Source: Bog-793 sp963803025 (GTDB lineage Bacteria > Actinomycetota > Acidimicrobiia > Acidimicrobiales > Bog-793). Taken from it: 64,000 nt of DNA. A program made the translations under genes and the position numbers. Location of the stretch: the NCBI GenBank assembly GCA_963803025.1, contig CAWDKZ010000007.1, forward strand, positions 133,427 to 197,426. Direction: 5' to 3'. This document shows positions 37,543-47,162 of the stretch, one piece after another; the stretch's first letter is position 1, and each line of letters starts with the position of its first letter. The notes beneath the pieces are model-generated. The model had not been told where the DNA came from. It saw only the letters and a list, made by a program, of their open reading frames with translations, and ran no database searches.

Positions 37543-39204
37543 ATGCCGGCCGTCCCGTGCGCGCCCGGACCGCTGCGGGTTCGCTCCCTCGGACGCGTCC
37601 GTTACCGGGAGGCGCTCGCCCTCCAACACGCGCTGTTCCACCGCAGCGGTGAGGACTACCTCCTTCTCCTCGAGCACCCCGACGTCTACACGCTCGGGGT
37701 CCGGGCCCGCGCCGAGCACGTGCTTGTCGAGCCGGGGAGCGTCGGCGCGGAGCTCGTGAAGGTCGACCGCGGTGGTGACGTCACGTACCACGGGCCGGGA
37801 CAGGTCGTCGGCTATCCGATCGTGTCGATCACGCTCGGACCGGGCGTCGTCCCGGCTTACGTCCACGGGATCGAGGCGCTCGTCATCGGGGCGCTCGGCG
37901 ACCTCGGCCTGCCCAAGGTCGGACGGCTCGAGGGGTATCCCGGCGTCTGGGTCGAGCCGGACGGGCCGGTGCCGCGCAAGATCTGCGCCATCGGGGTACG
38001 GGTCTCGCGGGGCCGGACGATGCACGGCTTCGCGCTCAACGTCGACACGGATCTCACGATGTTCTCCCACATCGTTCCCTGCGGCATCCCGGACAGGCCC
38101 GTGACGTCGCTGCGCGCCGAGAGATCGGCCGTGACCACGGCCGACGTGATTGACGCCCTCGTCGAGCGGGCGCGGACATCCCCCGTCTTCGCGGGAGCCA
38201 ACGGTGAACGGCCGGTAGAACGCCAGGACGTGTCGGCTGCCGCGGGGCGTGCCGGTGCGGCCTCGGACCCCTCGTCGCGGCCGGCTTTCCGCCGGCTCGC
38301 GGCGGCGGGGGTCGACCCGCGACGCTCCGTCGAGATCACGAGCCGCAAACCGTCCTGGTTGCGGGTCGAGGCCTCGATGGGCGACGAGTACCTCGCGCTG
38401 CGAAAGACGATGCGAACGCTCGACCTCGTCACGGTGTGCGAGGAGGCGGGATGCCCGAACATCTTCGAGTGCTGGGCCGCCGGCACCGGCACGTTCATGA
38501 TCAACGGCGAGCGTTGCACGCGGGCCTGCGGCTTCTGCCTCGTCGACACGGGCCACCCGTTGCCGCTCGACCGGACCGAAGCCGCCCGCGTCGCCGCCGC
38601 CGTCGCGAAGATGGGGCTCGCGCACGTGGTCGTGACCGCCGTCGCCCGCGACGACCTCGCCGACGGCGGCGCCGGGGCGTTCGCGTCGACGATTCGAGCG
38701 ATCCGGGAGCGCACGCCTGACACCACCGTCGAGGTGCTCATCCCCGACTGCAGGGGCGACGAGTCCGCGCTGCGGGTCATCTTCGCCGCGCGTCCCGACG
38801 TGCTCGGCCACAACGTCGAGACCGTCCTCCGCCTCCAGCGCGCGGTCCGACCCTCGGCGTCGTACGCGCGCAGCCTGGCGGTGCTGGCCATGGCGAAGGC
38901 CGCCGGGCTGACGACGAAGTCCGGGTTCATGCTCGGCCTCGGCGAGACGGAGGTCGAGGTCGACGGCGTGCTCACCGATCTCGCGGCCGTCGGCGTCGAC
39001 ATCGTGACGATCGGCCAGTACCTGCGCCCCTCGGCGGCGCACCTCCCCGTCGCGCGCTGGTGGACGCCCGAGGAGTTCGCCGCGGTGCGTAAGCGGGCGA
39101 TGCGCCACGGCTTCGCCCACGTCGAGGCGTCGCCGCTCACCCGTTCGAGCTACCACGCCCGCGAAGGGGCGGAGGCGGCGAGACGGGTCACGGCCTCGGC
39201 GTGA
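37543..39204 (+). CDS. lipBA: LipB-LipA fusion: octanoyltransferase plus lipoyl synthase
   Basis: One uninterrupted 553-residue frame encodes both lipoate enzymes. Residues 1 to about 215 are LipB, which moves octanoyl from ACP to the target lysine. They contain GGDVTYHGPGQVVGYPI, the catalytic lysine in VPRKICAIGV and the cysteine in IVPCGIPDRPVTS. After a roughly 40-residue Ala/Ser-rich linker, residues 260-553 are LipA, a radical-SAM sulfur insertase. The auxiliary cluster cysteines are in VCEEAGCPNIFECW, the SAM cluster in CTRACGFC, and the family's closing RSSYHA serine is kept. There is no internal stop and no plausible separate LipA start before WLRVEAS. It follows E2 by 5 bp, coupling lipoyl supply with its acceptor. 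Confidence 0.88.
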   Translation: MPAVPCAPGPLRVRSLGRVRYREALALQHALFHRSGEDYLLLLEHPDVYTLGVRARAEHVLVEPGSVGAELVKVDRGGDVTYHGPGQVVGYPIVSITLGPGVVPAYVHGIEALVIGALGDLGLPKVGRLEGYPGVWVEPDGPVPRKICAIGVRVSRGRTMHGFALNVDTDLTMFSHIVPCGIPDRPVTSLRAERSAVTTADVIDALVERARTSPVFAGANGERPVERQDVSAAAGRAGAASDPSSRPAFRRLAAAGVDPRRSVEITSRKPSWLRVEASMGDEYLALRKTMRTLDLVTVCEEAGCPNIFECWAAGTGTFMINGERCTRACGFCLVDTGHPLPLDRTEAARVAAAVAKMGLAHVVVTAVARDDLADGGAGAFASTIRAIRERTPDTTVEVLIPDCRGDESALRVIFAARPDVLGHNVETVLRLQRAVRPSASYARSLAVLAMAKAAGLTTKSGFMLGLGETEVEVDGVLTDLAAVGVDIVTIGQYLRPSAAHLPVARWWTPEEFAAVRKRAMRHGFAHVEASPLTRSSYHAREGAEAARRVTASA

Positions 39205-40331
39205 TCCCCGGCGACCTCGGCGCGACGCGCGAGCGGCGCGCGTCCCGCGTGCGGGAGCGGATGCGCACGGCTGGCGTCGATGTCCTGTTGCTGTCGCTCG
39301 GCGCGGACCTGCCATGGCTGTCGGGATACGAGGCGATGCCGCTCGAGCGGCCGACGGTCCTCGTCTTCCCTGCCGACGACAGGGCGACCCTCGTGGTGCC
39401 GGAGCTCGAGGCGCCCCGGGTCGCCGTCGACGAGCGTCTCTTCGCGCTGCGTCCGTACCGGGAGAGCGGGGACGCGGTGGCGATCACCGCCGAACTCGTC
39501 GGTCGGCGTCGCCGGGTCGCCGTCTCGGACCGGGCCTGGGCGGGCCTGCTCCTCGCCCTGCAGGCGTCTCTCCCGCGGGCCACCTGGTCGCGCGCGTCGG
39601 TCGTCACCGGCCCCGAGCGCGCCGTGAAAGACGAACGGGAGATCGCCGCCCTCCTCGCGGCCGGCGCGGCCGCGGACCGGGTCGCGTCGGCACTTCTCGC
39701 CGGCGAGATCGCCCTCATCGGCAGGACCGAGGCCGAGGTCGCGGGGGAGATCTCGGCGCGGCTCCTGGCGCAAGGTCACGCGAAGGTGAACTTCGCGATC
39801 GTGGGGGCCGGGCCGAACTCGGCGAGCCCGCACCACGCGGCGGGTAGTCGCCGCATCGTCGCCGGCGACCCGGTCGTGTGCGACTTCGGTGGGACCTTCC
39901 GCCTCGGCGGCGACGTCGGCTACTGCTCGGACGTCACGCGCACCATCGTCACCGGGGAACCCTCGTCCGAGATGCGTGATCTCTACGACGTCGTCGAACG
40001 CGCCCAGGCTGCCGCCGTCGCGGCCGTCGCGCCTGGGCTGGCCTGTGGCGAGGTGGACCGTGTCGGTCGGCGGATCATCGCCGGCGCCGGATTCGGCGCG
40101 GCGTTCATCCACCGGATCGGTCACGGCATCGGGATCGAGGAGCACGAGGGCCCCTACCTCGTCGAGGGGAACGAGGCGCGCCTCGAGGTCGGACACGCCT
40201 TCAGTGTCGAACCGGGCATCTATCTCGCCGGGAGGTTCGGCGCGCGCATCGAGGACGTCGTCGTCGTCTCCGGCGACGGCGTGCTCCGCTGCAACGCGGC
40301 CGACCGCGCCCTGCACGTCGTCGCGGTCTGA
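39201..40331 (+). CDS. M24-family Xaa-Pro peptidase
   Basis: 376 residues in the creatinase/prolidase layout: an N-terminal domain (1-140), then the pita-bread metallopeptidase. All five metal ligands are readable: Asp in VVCDFGGTF, Asp in CSDVTRTIV, His in FIHRIGHGIG, Glu in SVEPGIYL and Glu in RIEDVVVV. It probably hydrolyses Xaa-Pro dipeptides or trims N-termini in the cytoplasm. The GTG start overlaps the lipBA stop (GTGA), so it is in the same transcript. Confidence 0.88.
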   Translation: MIPGDLGATRERRASRVRERMRTAGVDVLLLSLGADLPWLSGYEAMPLERPTVLVFPADDRATLVVPELEAPRVAVDERLFALRPYRESGDAVAITAELVGRRRRVAVSDRAWAGLLLALQASLPRATWSRASVVTGPERAVKDEREIAALLAAGAAADRVASALLAGEIALIGRTEAEVAGEISARLLAQGHAKVNFAIVGAGPNSASPHHAAGSRRIVAGDPVVCDFGGTFRLGGDVGYCSDVTRTIVTGEPSSEMRDLYDVVERAQAAAVAAVAPGLACGEVDRVGRRIIAGAGFGAAFIHRIGHGIGIEEHEGPYLVEGNEARLEVGHAFSVEPGIYLAGRFGARIEDVVVVSGDGVLRCNAADRALHVVAV

Positions 40332-40390
40332 ACGGGGCGAGTTCCGCCGCTGCGATCCGGTGGCGCGACCGCTCCGGGTAACCTCCGTTG

Positions 40391-41257
40391 GTGACCTTTC
40401 TTGCGCGATATCCGGTCACGCCACCCGAACGCCCGGTTCTCATCGTGGTGCTCGACGGCTGGGTCGACGCCGGTTTTGGCGCCGCGACCGCGATCGCGGC
40501 GATCCTTTCCGAGATGAAGACGGAGACGCTCGCGACCTTCCAGGGGGACGAGCTGATCGACCAGCGGGCGCGGCGGCCGCGACTGCGCATCGACGACGGC
40601 GTGCGCGCCGGGATCTCCTGGCCGGAGCTCCAGGTGCTCGTGGGCCGGGACCGCATGGGCTCCGGGGTCGCGCTGCTCATCGGTCCCGAGCCGGACTACC
40701 GCTGGCGGCCGTTCACGGCAGAGGTCGTCGCGCTCGCGCGGGAACTCGATGTCCGACTCGTCGTTAGCCTCGGTGCTTTCCCGAACGCGACGCCGCACAC
40801 GCGGCCGATCAAGCTCGCCGCGACGGCGTCGGAACCGGAGCTCGCCCGCCGGGTCGGCGTCGTGCGCGGGTCGATCGAGGTTCCGGCCGGGATCGGAGAA
40901 GTGATCGGCGAGGCGTGCGTCGAGGCCGGGATTCCCTCCGTCGGGCTGTGGGCGCGTGTCCCGCACTACGTCGCGGCGATGCCGTTCGCGCCGGCGGCGC
41001 TGGCGCTCGTCGAGGGCCTCTGTGCCATCTCCGGCTTGGTGATCGGGACCGACGGCCTGGAACGCAGCGCCGAGGAGGCCCGCCGCCAGGTCGACGACTT
41101 GATCGCGCAGTCGCCGGACCACGTGGCGATGGTGCGGCAGATGGAGGAGCACTTCGACACCGGCGGTGAGACGATCCTCGACCTCGAAGGCGAGCTGCCA
41201 ACCGGCGACGAGATCGCCTCCGAGCTCGAGCGTTATCTGCGCGGCGAGTCGGCGTGA
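40391..41257 (+). CDS. PAC2-family protein (proteasome assembly chaperone-like)
   Basis: About 288 residues. The N-terminal PVLIVVLDGWVDAGFGAATAI, the GISWPELQVLVGRD, LIGPEPDYRWRPFTAEVVAL and the C-terminal LEGELPTGDEIASELERYLRG match the actinobacterial PAC2 group. Archaeal and eukaryotic homologues help build proteasomes; the actinobacterial role is not established, though it often co-occurs with proteasome genes. No proteasome gene lies in the window. A TTG at 40388 is the alternative start. Its stop overlaps the next gene by four bases. Confidence 0.8.
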   Translation: MTFLARYPVTPPERPVLIVVLDGWVDAGFGAATAIAAILSEMKTETLATFQGDELIDQRARRPRLRIDDGVRAGISWPELQVLVGRDRMGSGVALLIGPEPDYRWRPFTAEVVALARELDVRLVVSLGAFPNATPHTRPIKLAATASEPELARRVGVVRGSIEVPAGIGEVIGEACVEAGIPSVGLWARVPHYVAAMPFAPAALALVEGLCAISGLVIGTDGLERSAEEARRQVDDLIAQSPDHVAMVRQMEEHFDTGGETILDLEGELPTGDEIASELERYLRGESA

Positions 41258-41970
41258 GCCGCCAGTCCGAGGCCCTCGGGCCACGGGCCGAGGCGGTCGT
41301 GTTCGACATGGACGGTCTGCTCGTCGACACCGAACAGATCTGGGGTCGCGTCCAGGCCGCCATCTTCGACGAGATCGGCGTCGACGTCCGCCCGCTGCTC
41401 GGCGGCGGTCTCGTCACCGGGATGCGGGCCGACGAGGCCGTGGGACTGTTCCGCGAATGCCTCGGGTTCGCCGGCCCGAGCGACACCGAACTGGCGGAGC
41501 GGATCGTCGCCGGCGTCGTCGAGGCGATCCCCCGCGAGGCGCGGGTTCTGCCGGGCGCGCTCGAGTCGCTCGATTTCTGCGCGCGCAGCGGGCTCGCGAT
41601 CGCGCTCGCCTCGGGCTCCGTCGAATCGGTGATCGAGGCCGTCCTCGGGCGCTTCGGGCTGCGCGACCGGTTCGCCGCCGTCGTCTCGGCTTCGGAGGTC
41701 GAGATGGGCAAGCCGCACCCGGCGGTCCTGCACCTCACGGCGGCGCGACTCGGCGTCGAACCGGTCCGCTGTGTCGTCGTCGAAGACGCGCTGAACGGTT
41801 GCATCGCGGCGAAGGCGGCGCGCATGCGCGTCGTCGCCGTTCCGGAACCGGGCACCGAGGACGACCCCCGCTGGGTGCTCGCCGACGTCGTCCTCGGCTC
41901 GCTTTGCGAGTTCGCCGGACCGCAGGTGTCGACCCTCCTCGGTCTCGCGACGGTGGGCCGCGAGCTCTAG
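41254..41970 (+). CDS. HAD-superfamily hydrolase (beta-phosphoglucomutase-like)
   Basis: 238 residues with the four HAD motifs in order: FDMDGLLVDTE near residue 15, ALASGSVE near 109, GKPHPAVL near 153 and VVEDALNGCIAAKAARM near 171. The helical cap between motifs I and II (C1 type) places it in the sugar-phosphate phosphatase/phosphoglucomutase group. The substrate is unknown. GTGA overlap with the PAC2 gene indicates one operon. Confidence 0.88.
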   Translation: MSRQSEALGPRAEAVVFDMDGLLVDTEQIWGRVQAAIFDEIGVDVRPLLGGGLVTGMRADEAVGLFRECLGFAGPSDTELAERIVAGVVEAIPREARVLPGALESLDFCARSGLAIALASGSVESVIEAVLGRFGLRDRFAAVVSASEVEMGKPHPAVLHLTAARLGVEPVRCVVVEDALNGCIAAKAARMRVVAVPEPGTEDDPRWVLADVVLGSLCEFAGPQVSTLLGLATVGREL

Positions 41971-42197
41971 AGCGAGCCGCGGCCTCACCCGGCGCCCGCA
42001 GTCTGCGCCACGACCGCGAGCGCGACGGACCCGGCTGACGTGCCCGACGACGGACGCATCTCGCACCAAATCGGCCCGCCAGCGGCGTCGTCGTGGGCGC
42101 GCCGGGGATCGAGAAGCTCTCAGGGAACATTGATGAAACTCACAGGCTCGAGGCGTACGGTGCGTCCTGTTCCGATCAGGCACGAGGACGGTGGCGT

Positions 42198-42866
42198 ATG
42201 GGGCTCTTCTCGGGTTGGCAACGTTGGCGCGCGCGAGATTCTGCGCAGCCGAGTCGTCTTCTCGGCGTCTTGACGGTCAGCCTCGCCGTGGCGGTCGTGG
42301 CGTTCAGCGGCGCCGCCGGGGCCGCGCCCTCGAAGACCTCGACCACGTCGCCGGGTTCGGGCAAGTCCCCCTCCTCGTCAAGCAAAGCCTCGACGAGCGC
42401 GTACCTGTCGTGTCTCAAGAAGCACGGCGTGAGCATCCCGAAGGGCGGCTTCGGGGGATTCGGTTCGCCGTCTGGGTCGGGTGCCACCTCAGGTGGCACG
42501 AGACCGACGTTCCCCAAGGGTTCGGGCTCCGGGTCCTCGAAGTTCGAAAAGGCCGCGAAGGCGTGCGCCAGCCTGCGCCCCAAGGGGACGAACCCGTTCG
42601 GGGGTGGCGGCAACGCCGCGAACAGCGCGGCGTTCCTCGCCTATCGCAACTGTCTGAAACTCCACGGCGTCACCCTCCCGACGCGGACCCAACCGTCGGG
42701 CACGAAGGGCTCTTCGAGCTCGACGACGACGACGATCGCCGCCTCGAACCCGAAGATGAAGGCTGCGCTCGCCGCTTGCGCACCGCTGCTCCCGAAGGGG
42801 TTCTCGGGGACCAGTTCGAAGAAACCTTCGGATAAGTCCTCGGGTAAGTCCTCGAAGAAGTCATAG
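42198..42866 (+). CDS. Secreted protein with two CLK(K/L)HGV repeats, first gene of an export operon
   Basis: 222 residues. A signal peptide (LLGVLTVSLAVAVVAFSGAAGA) precedes Ser/Lys-rich low-complexity sequence and two short repeats, YLSCLKKHGVSIPKG and YRNCLKLHGVTLPTR. Each pairs with a following alanine- and cysteine-containing segment (AKACASLRP; LAACAPLLP). The four cysteines could form two disulfide-linked modules or bind a ligand. It lies 31 bp before the adaptor gene, so it is probably an extracytoplasmic accessory of the exporter. I know no named function. Earlier in-frame starts lack a signal-like context. Confidence 0.6.
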   Translation: MGLFSGWQRWRARDSAQPSRLLGVLTVSLAVAVVAFSGAAGAAPSKTSTTSPGSGKSPSSSSKASTSAYLSCLKKHGVSIPKGGFGGFGSPSGSGATSGGTRPTFPKGSGSGSSKFEKAAKACASLRPKGTNPFGGGGNAANSAAFLAYRNCLKLHGVTLPTRTQPSGTKGSSSSTTTTIAASNPKMKAALAACAPLLPKGFSGTSSKKPSDKSSGKSSKKS

Positions 42867-42897
42867 GCCGGGCCGGGCCAAGGAGCTGTAGATACCG

Positions 42898-45147
42898 ATG
42901 AGAATCCAACCGAACAAGTTCTGGTCGAAGGGCGCGCTCGTGTACGTTGTGCTCGTCGCCGCTGTCTGCGCCGGTCTGGGATTCGGCCTCGATTCGGTCT
43001 ACGGGGGCAGTTCTGCCTCGTCGAGCTCGACCCGCACGGCGACCGTCCAACGCGGCACGGTCCAGGCGGTCGAGACGGCGTCGGGCAACCTGAGCTCCGT
43101 GACGTCGACAGCGCTCGACTTCTCGACGAGCGGGACGCTCACCGCGGTCGATGTCGCGGTTGGCGACAACGTCACCGTCGGCGAGGCCCTCGCGACGATC
43201 GACGCGAAGCAAGCCCAGGAGAGTCTCACCTCGGCGCGGGCGGCCCTGACGGCCGCCGAAGAGAACCTCGCGAACGCAGAGGCAGGTGGCAGCGCGTCCC
43301 AGCTTTCTCAGGAGGCGGCCTCCCTCGAGTCTGCCAAGTTGACGCTGCAGTCAGACGAACAGCAACTGACCTCCGACGAGACGTCGCTCGCGACCGCGAA
43401 GAGCCAGCTGGTGACCGATGAAAGTCTCGGCTGTCCAGGGACGACCAGCGGGTCGGCGGGCACCGGGAGCACTTCGTCGAACTCGAACGCGAGCAGCTCC
43501 TCGACCGGCTCCTCGTCCACCGGCTCGTCGCAGAGCGCGACCGGCTCGACCGGTGGTTCCGGGGGCACCGAATCGGCCCAGCTGAAGAGTGACGACACGA
43601 CCGAGTCGGCCGGCGACACGGACCCAGCGACGGCGTCGCAGCCCACGGTGACGACGAATACGGCGAGCGGCGTCACGACGGGCGGGGCGACGCTCAACGG
43701 GACCGTCGATCCGAACGGCGTTGACACGAGCTACTACTTCCAGTACGGCGTGACCGCGGTGTTCGGCTCGTCGACTTTTCCGACCGACGCAGGATCCGGT
43801 TTCGCCGCGGTCTCCGTGAGCACGGAGATCGACGGCCTTGGCTCGGCAAGGACGTACTACTACCGGCTCGTCGCGAAGAACTCGCTCGGAACGAGCTACG
43901 GATCCGTTGAGACGTTCACGACAGGCGGACCGCCGACGGCGACGACCGGCTCGGGCAGTGGCGCGACGACGACGACGAGCACGCTCTCGGGCACGGTGAA
44001 CCCCGAGGGCGTCGACACCACGTACTACTTCCAGTACGGCACGACGGCGTCGCTGGGAAGCACGACCGCGGCGGGCGACGCCGGCGCGGGCACCACCGCC
44101 GAGTCGGTGAGCACGATCGTGACCGGATTGACGCCCGACACCACCTACGATTTCCGGCTCGTCGCGACGAACGAGCTCGGATCCGCTGACGGGGTGACGG
44201 AGACCTTCGCGACCGCCGAGAGCTCGTGCGTCGCGGACCGAACGACGATCTCCACAGACGAAGAGACCGTCGCCCACCAGGAGCTGGTCAACCAGCAGCA
44301 GCGCCAGAGCATCGCATCGACCGAAGCAGGTGACGTGACAAGCCCGGTGACGATCGTCGGGGACGAGGCGACCGTCGCCGCGGACCAGGACACGGTGAGC
44401 ACCGACGAGCAAGCGCTGAGCGAGACGACGCTCACGTCCCCCATCGCAGGCACCGTGACGGCGGTCAACGGTTCGGTCAGCGAGACGGTGAGCGGGAGCA
44501 ACTCGGCGTCGAGCTCGAACAGCGGGAGCGGTTCGACCGGCTCCACGGGGGCGAGCGCCTCCAGTAGCTCCTCGAGCTCGTCGTCGAGCTCCGGGTTCAT
44601 CACGATCACGAACCTGCACAGCCTCGAGGTCGTCTCGCCGTTCGCCGAGGCCGATATCTCGAACATCGCCGTTGGGGATCCGTCGACGGTGTCACTCGCG
44701 GCGCTCCCGAACACGGACCTCGCGGCCCGGGTGACGGCGGTCGCGCCAACCTCGACCGTGTCGAGCAACGTCGTCACCTACGACGTCACGATCGCGATCG
44801 AGGATCCGCCTTCCGACGTGAAAGTCGGCATGACCGCCAACGTGAGCGTCATCACCGCCTCGAGGACCGGGGTGATGGTGCTCCCGAGCGCGGCGATCAC
44901 GACGACCGGGACGATCTCCACCGTGGCCCTGCTCGAGCACGGAACGACGGTGACGCGGGAGGTGGTGACCGGGCTCGTCGGCAGCTCGACGACGCAGATC
45001 GTGAGCGGCCTCAAGGTCGGTGACGTCGTCGTCGAGCCGACCGTGAGCATCTCGTCCACAGGAACGAGCGGCACGAGCTCGTCCGGCGGAGCTCGCTCAA
45101 TCTTCGGTGGCGGAGGGCTCGCTGGCGGAGGGCTCGCCGGCGGATGA
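42898..45147 (+). CDS. HlyD/MacA-like periplasmic adaptor with FN3-like insertion
   Basis: About 749 residues. A TM anchor (10-30) is followed by the first barrel/lipoyl half (TATVQRGTVQAVETASGNLS; GTLTAVDVAVGDNVTVGEALATID) and the ascending coiled coil (about 100-175). The hairpin is broken by a Ser/Thr/Gly linker and two FN3-like domains (about 247-440, each with TLNGTVDPNGVDTSYYFQYG-type sequence). The descending helix then resumes (RTTISTDEETVAHQELVNQQQRQSI), followed by the second lipoyl half (LTSPIAGTVTAVNGSVSE) and the membrane-proximal barrel. Domain order shows a tripartite-type adaptor. The stop overlaps the ATPase start (ATGA). Confidence 0.82.
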   Translation: MRIQPNKFWSKGALVYVVLVAAVCAGLGFGLDSVYGGSSASSSSTRTATVQRGTVQAVETASGNLSSVTSTALDFSTSGTLTAVDVAVGDNVTVGEALATIDAKQAQESLTSARAALTAAEENLANAEAGGSASQLSQEAASLESAKLTLQSDEQQLTSDETSLATAKSQLVTDESLGCPGTTSGSAGTGSTSSNSNASSSSTGSSSTGSSQSATGSTGGSGGTESAQLKSDDTTESAGDTDPATASQPTVTTNTASGVTTGGATLNGTVDPNGVDTSYYFQYGVTAVFGSSTFPTDAGSGFAAVSVSTEIDGLGSARTYYYRLVAKNSLGTSYGSVETFTTGGPPTATTGSGSGATTTTSTLSGTVNPEGVDTTYYFQYGTTASLGSTTAAGDAGAGTTAESVSTIVTGLTPDTTYDFRLVATNELGSADGVTETFATAESSCVADRTTISTDEETVAHQELVNQQQRQSIASTEAGDVTSPVTIVGDEATVAADQDTVSTDEQALSETTLTSPIAGTVTAVNGSVSETVSGSNSASSSNSGSGSTGSTGASASSSSSSSSSSSGFITITNLHSLEVVSPFAEADISNIAVGDPSTVSLAALPNTDLAARVTAVAPTSTVSSNVVTYDVTIAIEDPPSDVKVGMTANVSVITASRTGVMVLPSAAITTTGTISTVALLEHGTTVTREVVTGLVGSSTTQIVSGLKVGDVVVEPTVSISSTGTSGTSSSGGARSIFGGGGLAGGGLAGG

Positions 45148-45932
45148 CGACGACCGCCACGATCGACGGGTCCGTCCGTCGCCGCCCGATCATCGAGATC
45201 AGGAACGTCTCGAAGACCTACGCGATGGGCGAGGCCGAGGTGCACGCCCTGCGGAGAGTCTCGCTCACGATCGAGCGGGGTGACTTCGTCGCCATCATGG
45301 GGGCGTCCGGCTCTGGCAAGTCGACGATGATGCACATCCTCGGGTGCCTCGACGTCCCCACGAAGGGCTGGTACTGGCTGGACGGTGTCGACGTCCGCGG
45401 GCTCGACGAGGTGACCCTTGCGATCGTCCGGAGCCGCAAGATCGGCTTCATCTTTCAGGCGTACAACCTGATCCCGCGCACCACGGCGCTCGCGAATGTC
45501 GAGCTGCCACTCGCCTACGCGGGCGTGCGACCCAAGGAGCGCCGGCAGCGCGCGGTCGCCGCTCTGGAGAACGTCGGGCTCGGCGACCACCTCGGCTACC
45601 GCCCGAACCAGATGTCCGGCGGACAGCAGCAGCGCGTCGCCGTCGCCCGGGCGATCGTGACGAATCCGGCGCTCATCCTCGCCGACGAGCCGACGGGGAA
45701 CCTCGACACCGCGGCCGCGGAGGACGTGATGCACATCTTTAGCCTCCTCAACGCCGAGGGACGGACGGTCGTGCTCATCACCCACGAGGCGGACCTCGCC
45801 GAGTTCGCCAAGCGCGTGCTTCGGCTGCGCGACGGGGAGATCGTCGAGGACGTCCGTTCGTCACCCGTCGAGGGACCGCCGCCACGGCTCCACGCCGTGC
45901 ACACCATCCGCACAGCGAGCATGTCGTCATGA
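45144..45932 (+). CDS. ABC transporter ATPase, MacB/LolD type
   Basis: 262 residues. Walker A is GASGSGKSTMMHILG near residue 51, Q-loop FIFQAYNLIPRTTA, signature MSGGQQQRVAVARAI, Walker B LILADEPTGNLD and the switch His in LITHEADLAEFAKRV. This belongs to the MacB/LolD/FtsE class that drives conformational work rather than classic import. It overlaps the adaptor and permease genes by four bases on each side, so the three are translated together. Confidence 0.92.
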   Translation: MTTTATIDGSVRRRPIIEIRNVSKTYAMGEAEVHALRRVSLTIERGDFVAIMGASGSGKSTMMHILGCLDVPTKGWYWLDGVDVRGLDEVTLAIVRSRKIGFIFQAYNLIPRTTALANVELPLAYAGVRPKERRQRAVAALENVGLGDHLGYRPNQMSGGQQQRVAVARAIVTNPALILADEPTGNLDTAAAEDVMHIFSLLNAEGRTVVLITHEADLAEFAKRVLRLRDGEIVEDVRSSPVEGPPPRLHAVHTIRTASMSS

Positions 45933-47149
45933 GTTGGTGGGACAACGTCGTCATCGCCCTGCAGGGCGCCACGTCGAACAAGCTGCGCTCGATGCTGACG
46001 ATGCTCGGCGTCCTGATCGGCGTCGCGGCGGTGATCATCCTCGTCGCCGTCGGCACCGGCTCGTCGGCCCAGGTGCAGGCGAACATCAACCGGCTCGGCA
46101 CGAACACGATCACCGTGCTCAATCTGGGACGCTTCGGCGGACGTGCCACGGTCAGGACCCAGACGAGCGCCGCCACGATCACGCTCGCCGACGTGCGCGA
46201 GATCGAGAGCCCCGCGGAGGCGCCCGACGTCGAGTCGGTCTCCCCGGTGGAGTCGACGTCGGCGACCGCGACCTACAGCGGGGCGAGCGACTCGGACGCG
46301 ACGGTGACCGGGAGCACCCCGTCGTATCTGACGGCGAGCGACTACACGGTCGAGGCGGGGAGCTCGATCACGGCTTCGGAGGTCACGAACCGCGACCGCG
46401 TCTGCCTCGTCGGCCAGACGGTCGTGACCGACCTGTTCGGCACGGCGAACCCGATCGGCCAGACGATCCAGCTCGGCTCGTCGAGCTTCCAGGTCGTCGG
46501 GGTGCTCGCGACAAAGGGCTCGTCGGGGGTGACCGACGAGGACAACGTCATCATCGCCCCGTACACCGCGGTCCAGGACGAGCTCACCGGCGAGTCCGGG
46601 TCGTTCACCGAGCTTCTCGTGCAGGGCAAGTCGGCGAGCACGCTCGATCTCGCCGAGAGCGAGGTGGAGTCGATCCTCGCCGCCGCGAACAACACGACCG
46701 TGGCGGACCTGCCCTTCCTGATCGTCAACCAGGCGAGCCTGGTCAGCACGGCGGAGTCCACCTCGAGCACGTTCACCGTTCTCCTCGCGGCCGTCGCGGG
46801 GGTGTCGCTCCTCGTCGGCGGGATCGGGGTGATGAACATCATGCTCGTGTCCGTGACGGAACGGACCCGCGAGATCGGCATCCGCAAGGCGATCGGGGCA
46901 CGCAAGTCGGTCATCCTCGCCCAGTTCCTCTACGAGTCGGTGTTGCTGTCGCTGCTCGGCGGGATGGCCGGTGTCGTCGTCGGGCTCGTCGGCTCGCGCT
47001 TTCGGATCGACGGGGTCACGCCGGTGATCGCGCCGTACTCGATCGTGCTGGCCCTCGGCGTTTCGGTCGCGGTCGGGGTGTTCTTCGGCTTCTACCCGGC
47101 CAACCGGGCCGCGTCACTCCGTCCTATCGACGCTCTTCGTTACGAGTAG
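45929..47149 (+). CDS. ABC transporter permease, MacB/FtsX type
   Basis: 406 residues with four TM helices: one at the N-terminus (LRSMLTMLGVLIGVAAVIILVAVG) and three at the C-terminus, around a large extracytoplasmic domain. The conserved SVTERTREIGIRKAIGARK coupling segment and closing PANRAASLRPIDALRYE are typical of MacB permeases. Together with the adaptor and ATPase it forms an exporter; the substrate may be a peptide, lipid or drug. The organism has no classical outer membrane if actinobacterial, so the adaptor presumably works in the wall space. Confidence 0.9.
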   Translation: MSWWDNVVIALQGATSNKLRSMLTMLGVLIGVAAVIILVAVGTGSSAQVQANINRLGTNTITVLNLGRFGGRATVRTQTSAATITLADVREIESPAEAPDVESVSPVESTSATATYSGASDSDATVTGSTPSYLTASDYTVEAGSSITASEVTNRDRVCLVGQTVVTDLFGTANPIGQTIQLGSSSFQVVGVLATKGSSGVTDEDNVIIAPYTAVQDELTGESGSFTELLVQGKSASTLDLAESEVESILAAANNTTVADLPFLIVNQASLVSTAESTSSTFTVLLAAVAGVSLLVGGIGVMNIMLVSVTERTREIGIRKAIGARKSVILAQFLYESVLLSLLGGMAGVVVGLVGSRFRIDGVTPVIAPYSIVLALGVSVAVGVFFGFYPANRAASLRPIDALRYE

Positions 47150-47162
47150 CAGGGAGCCAGCG

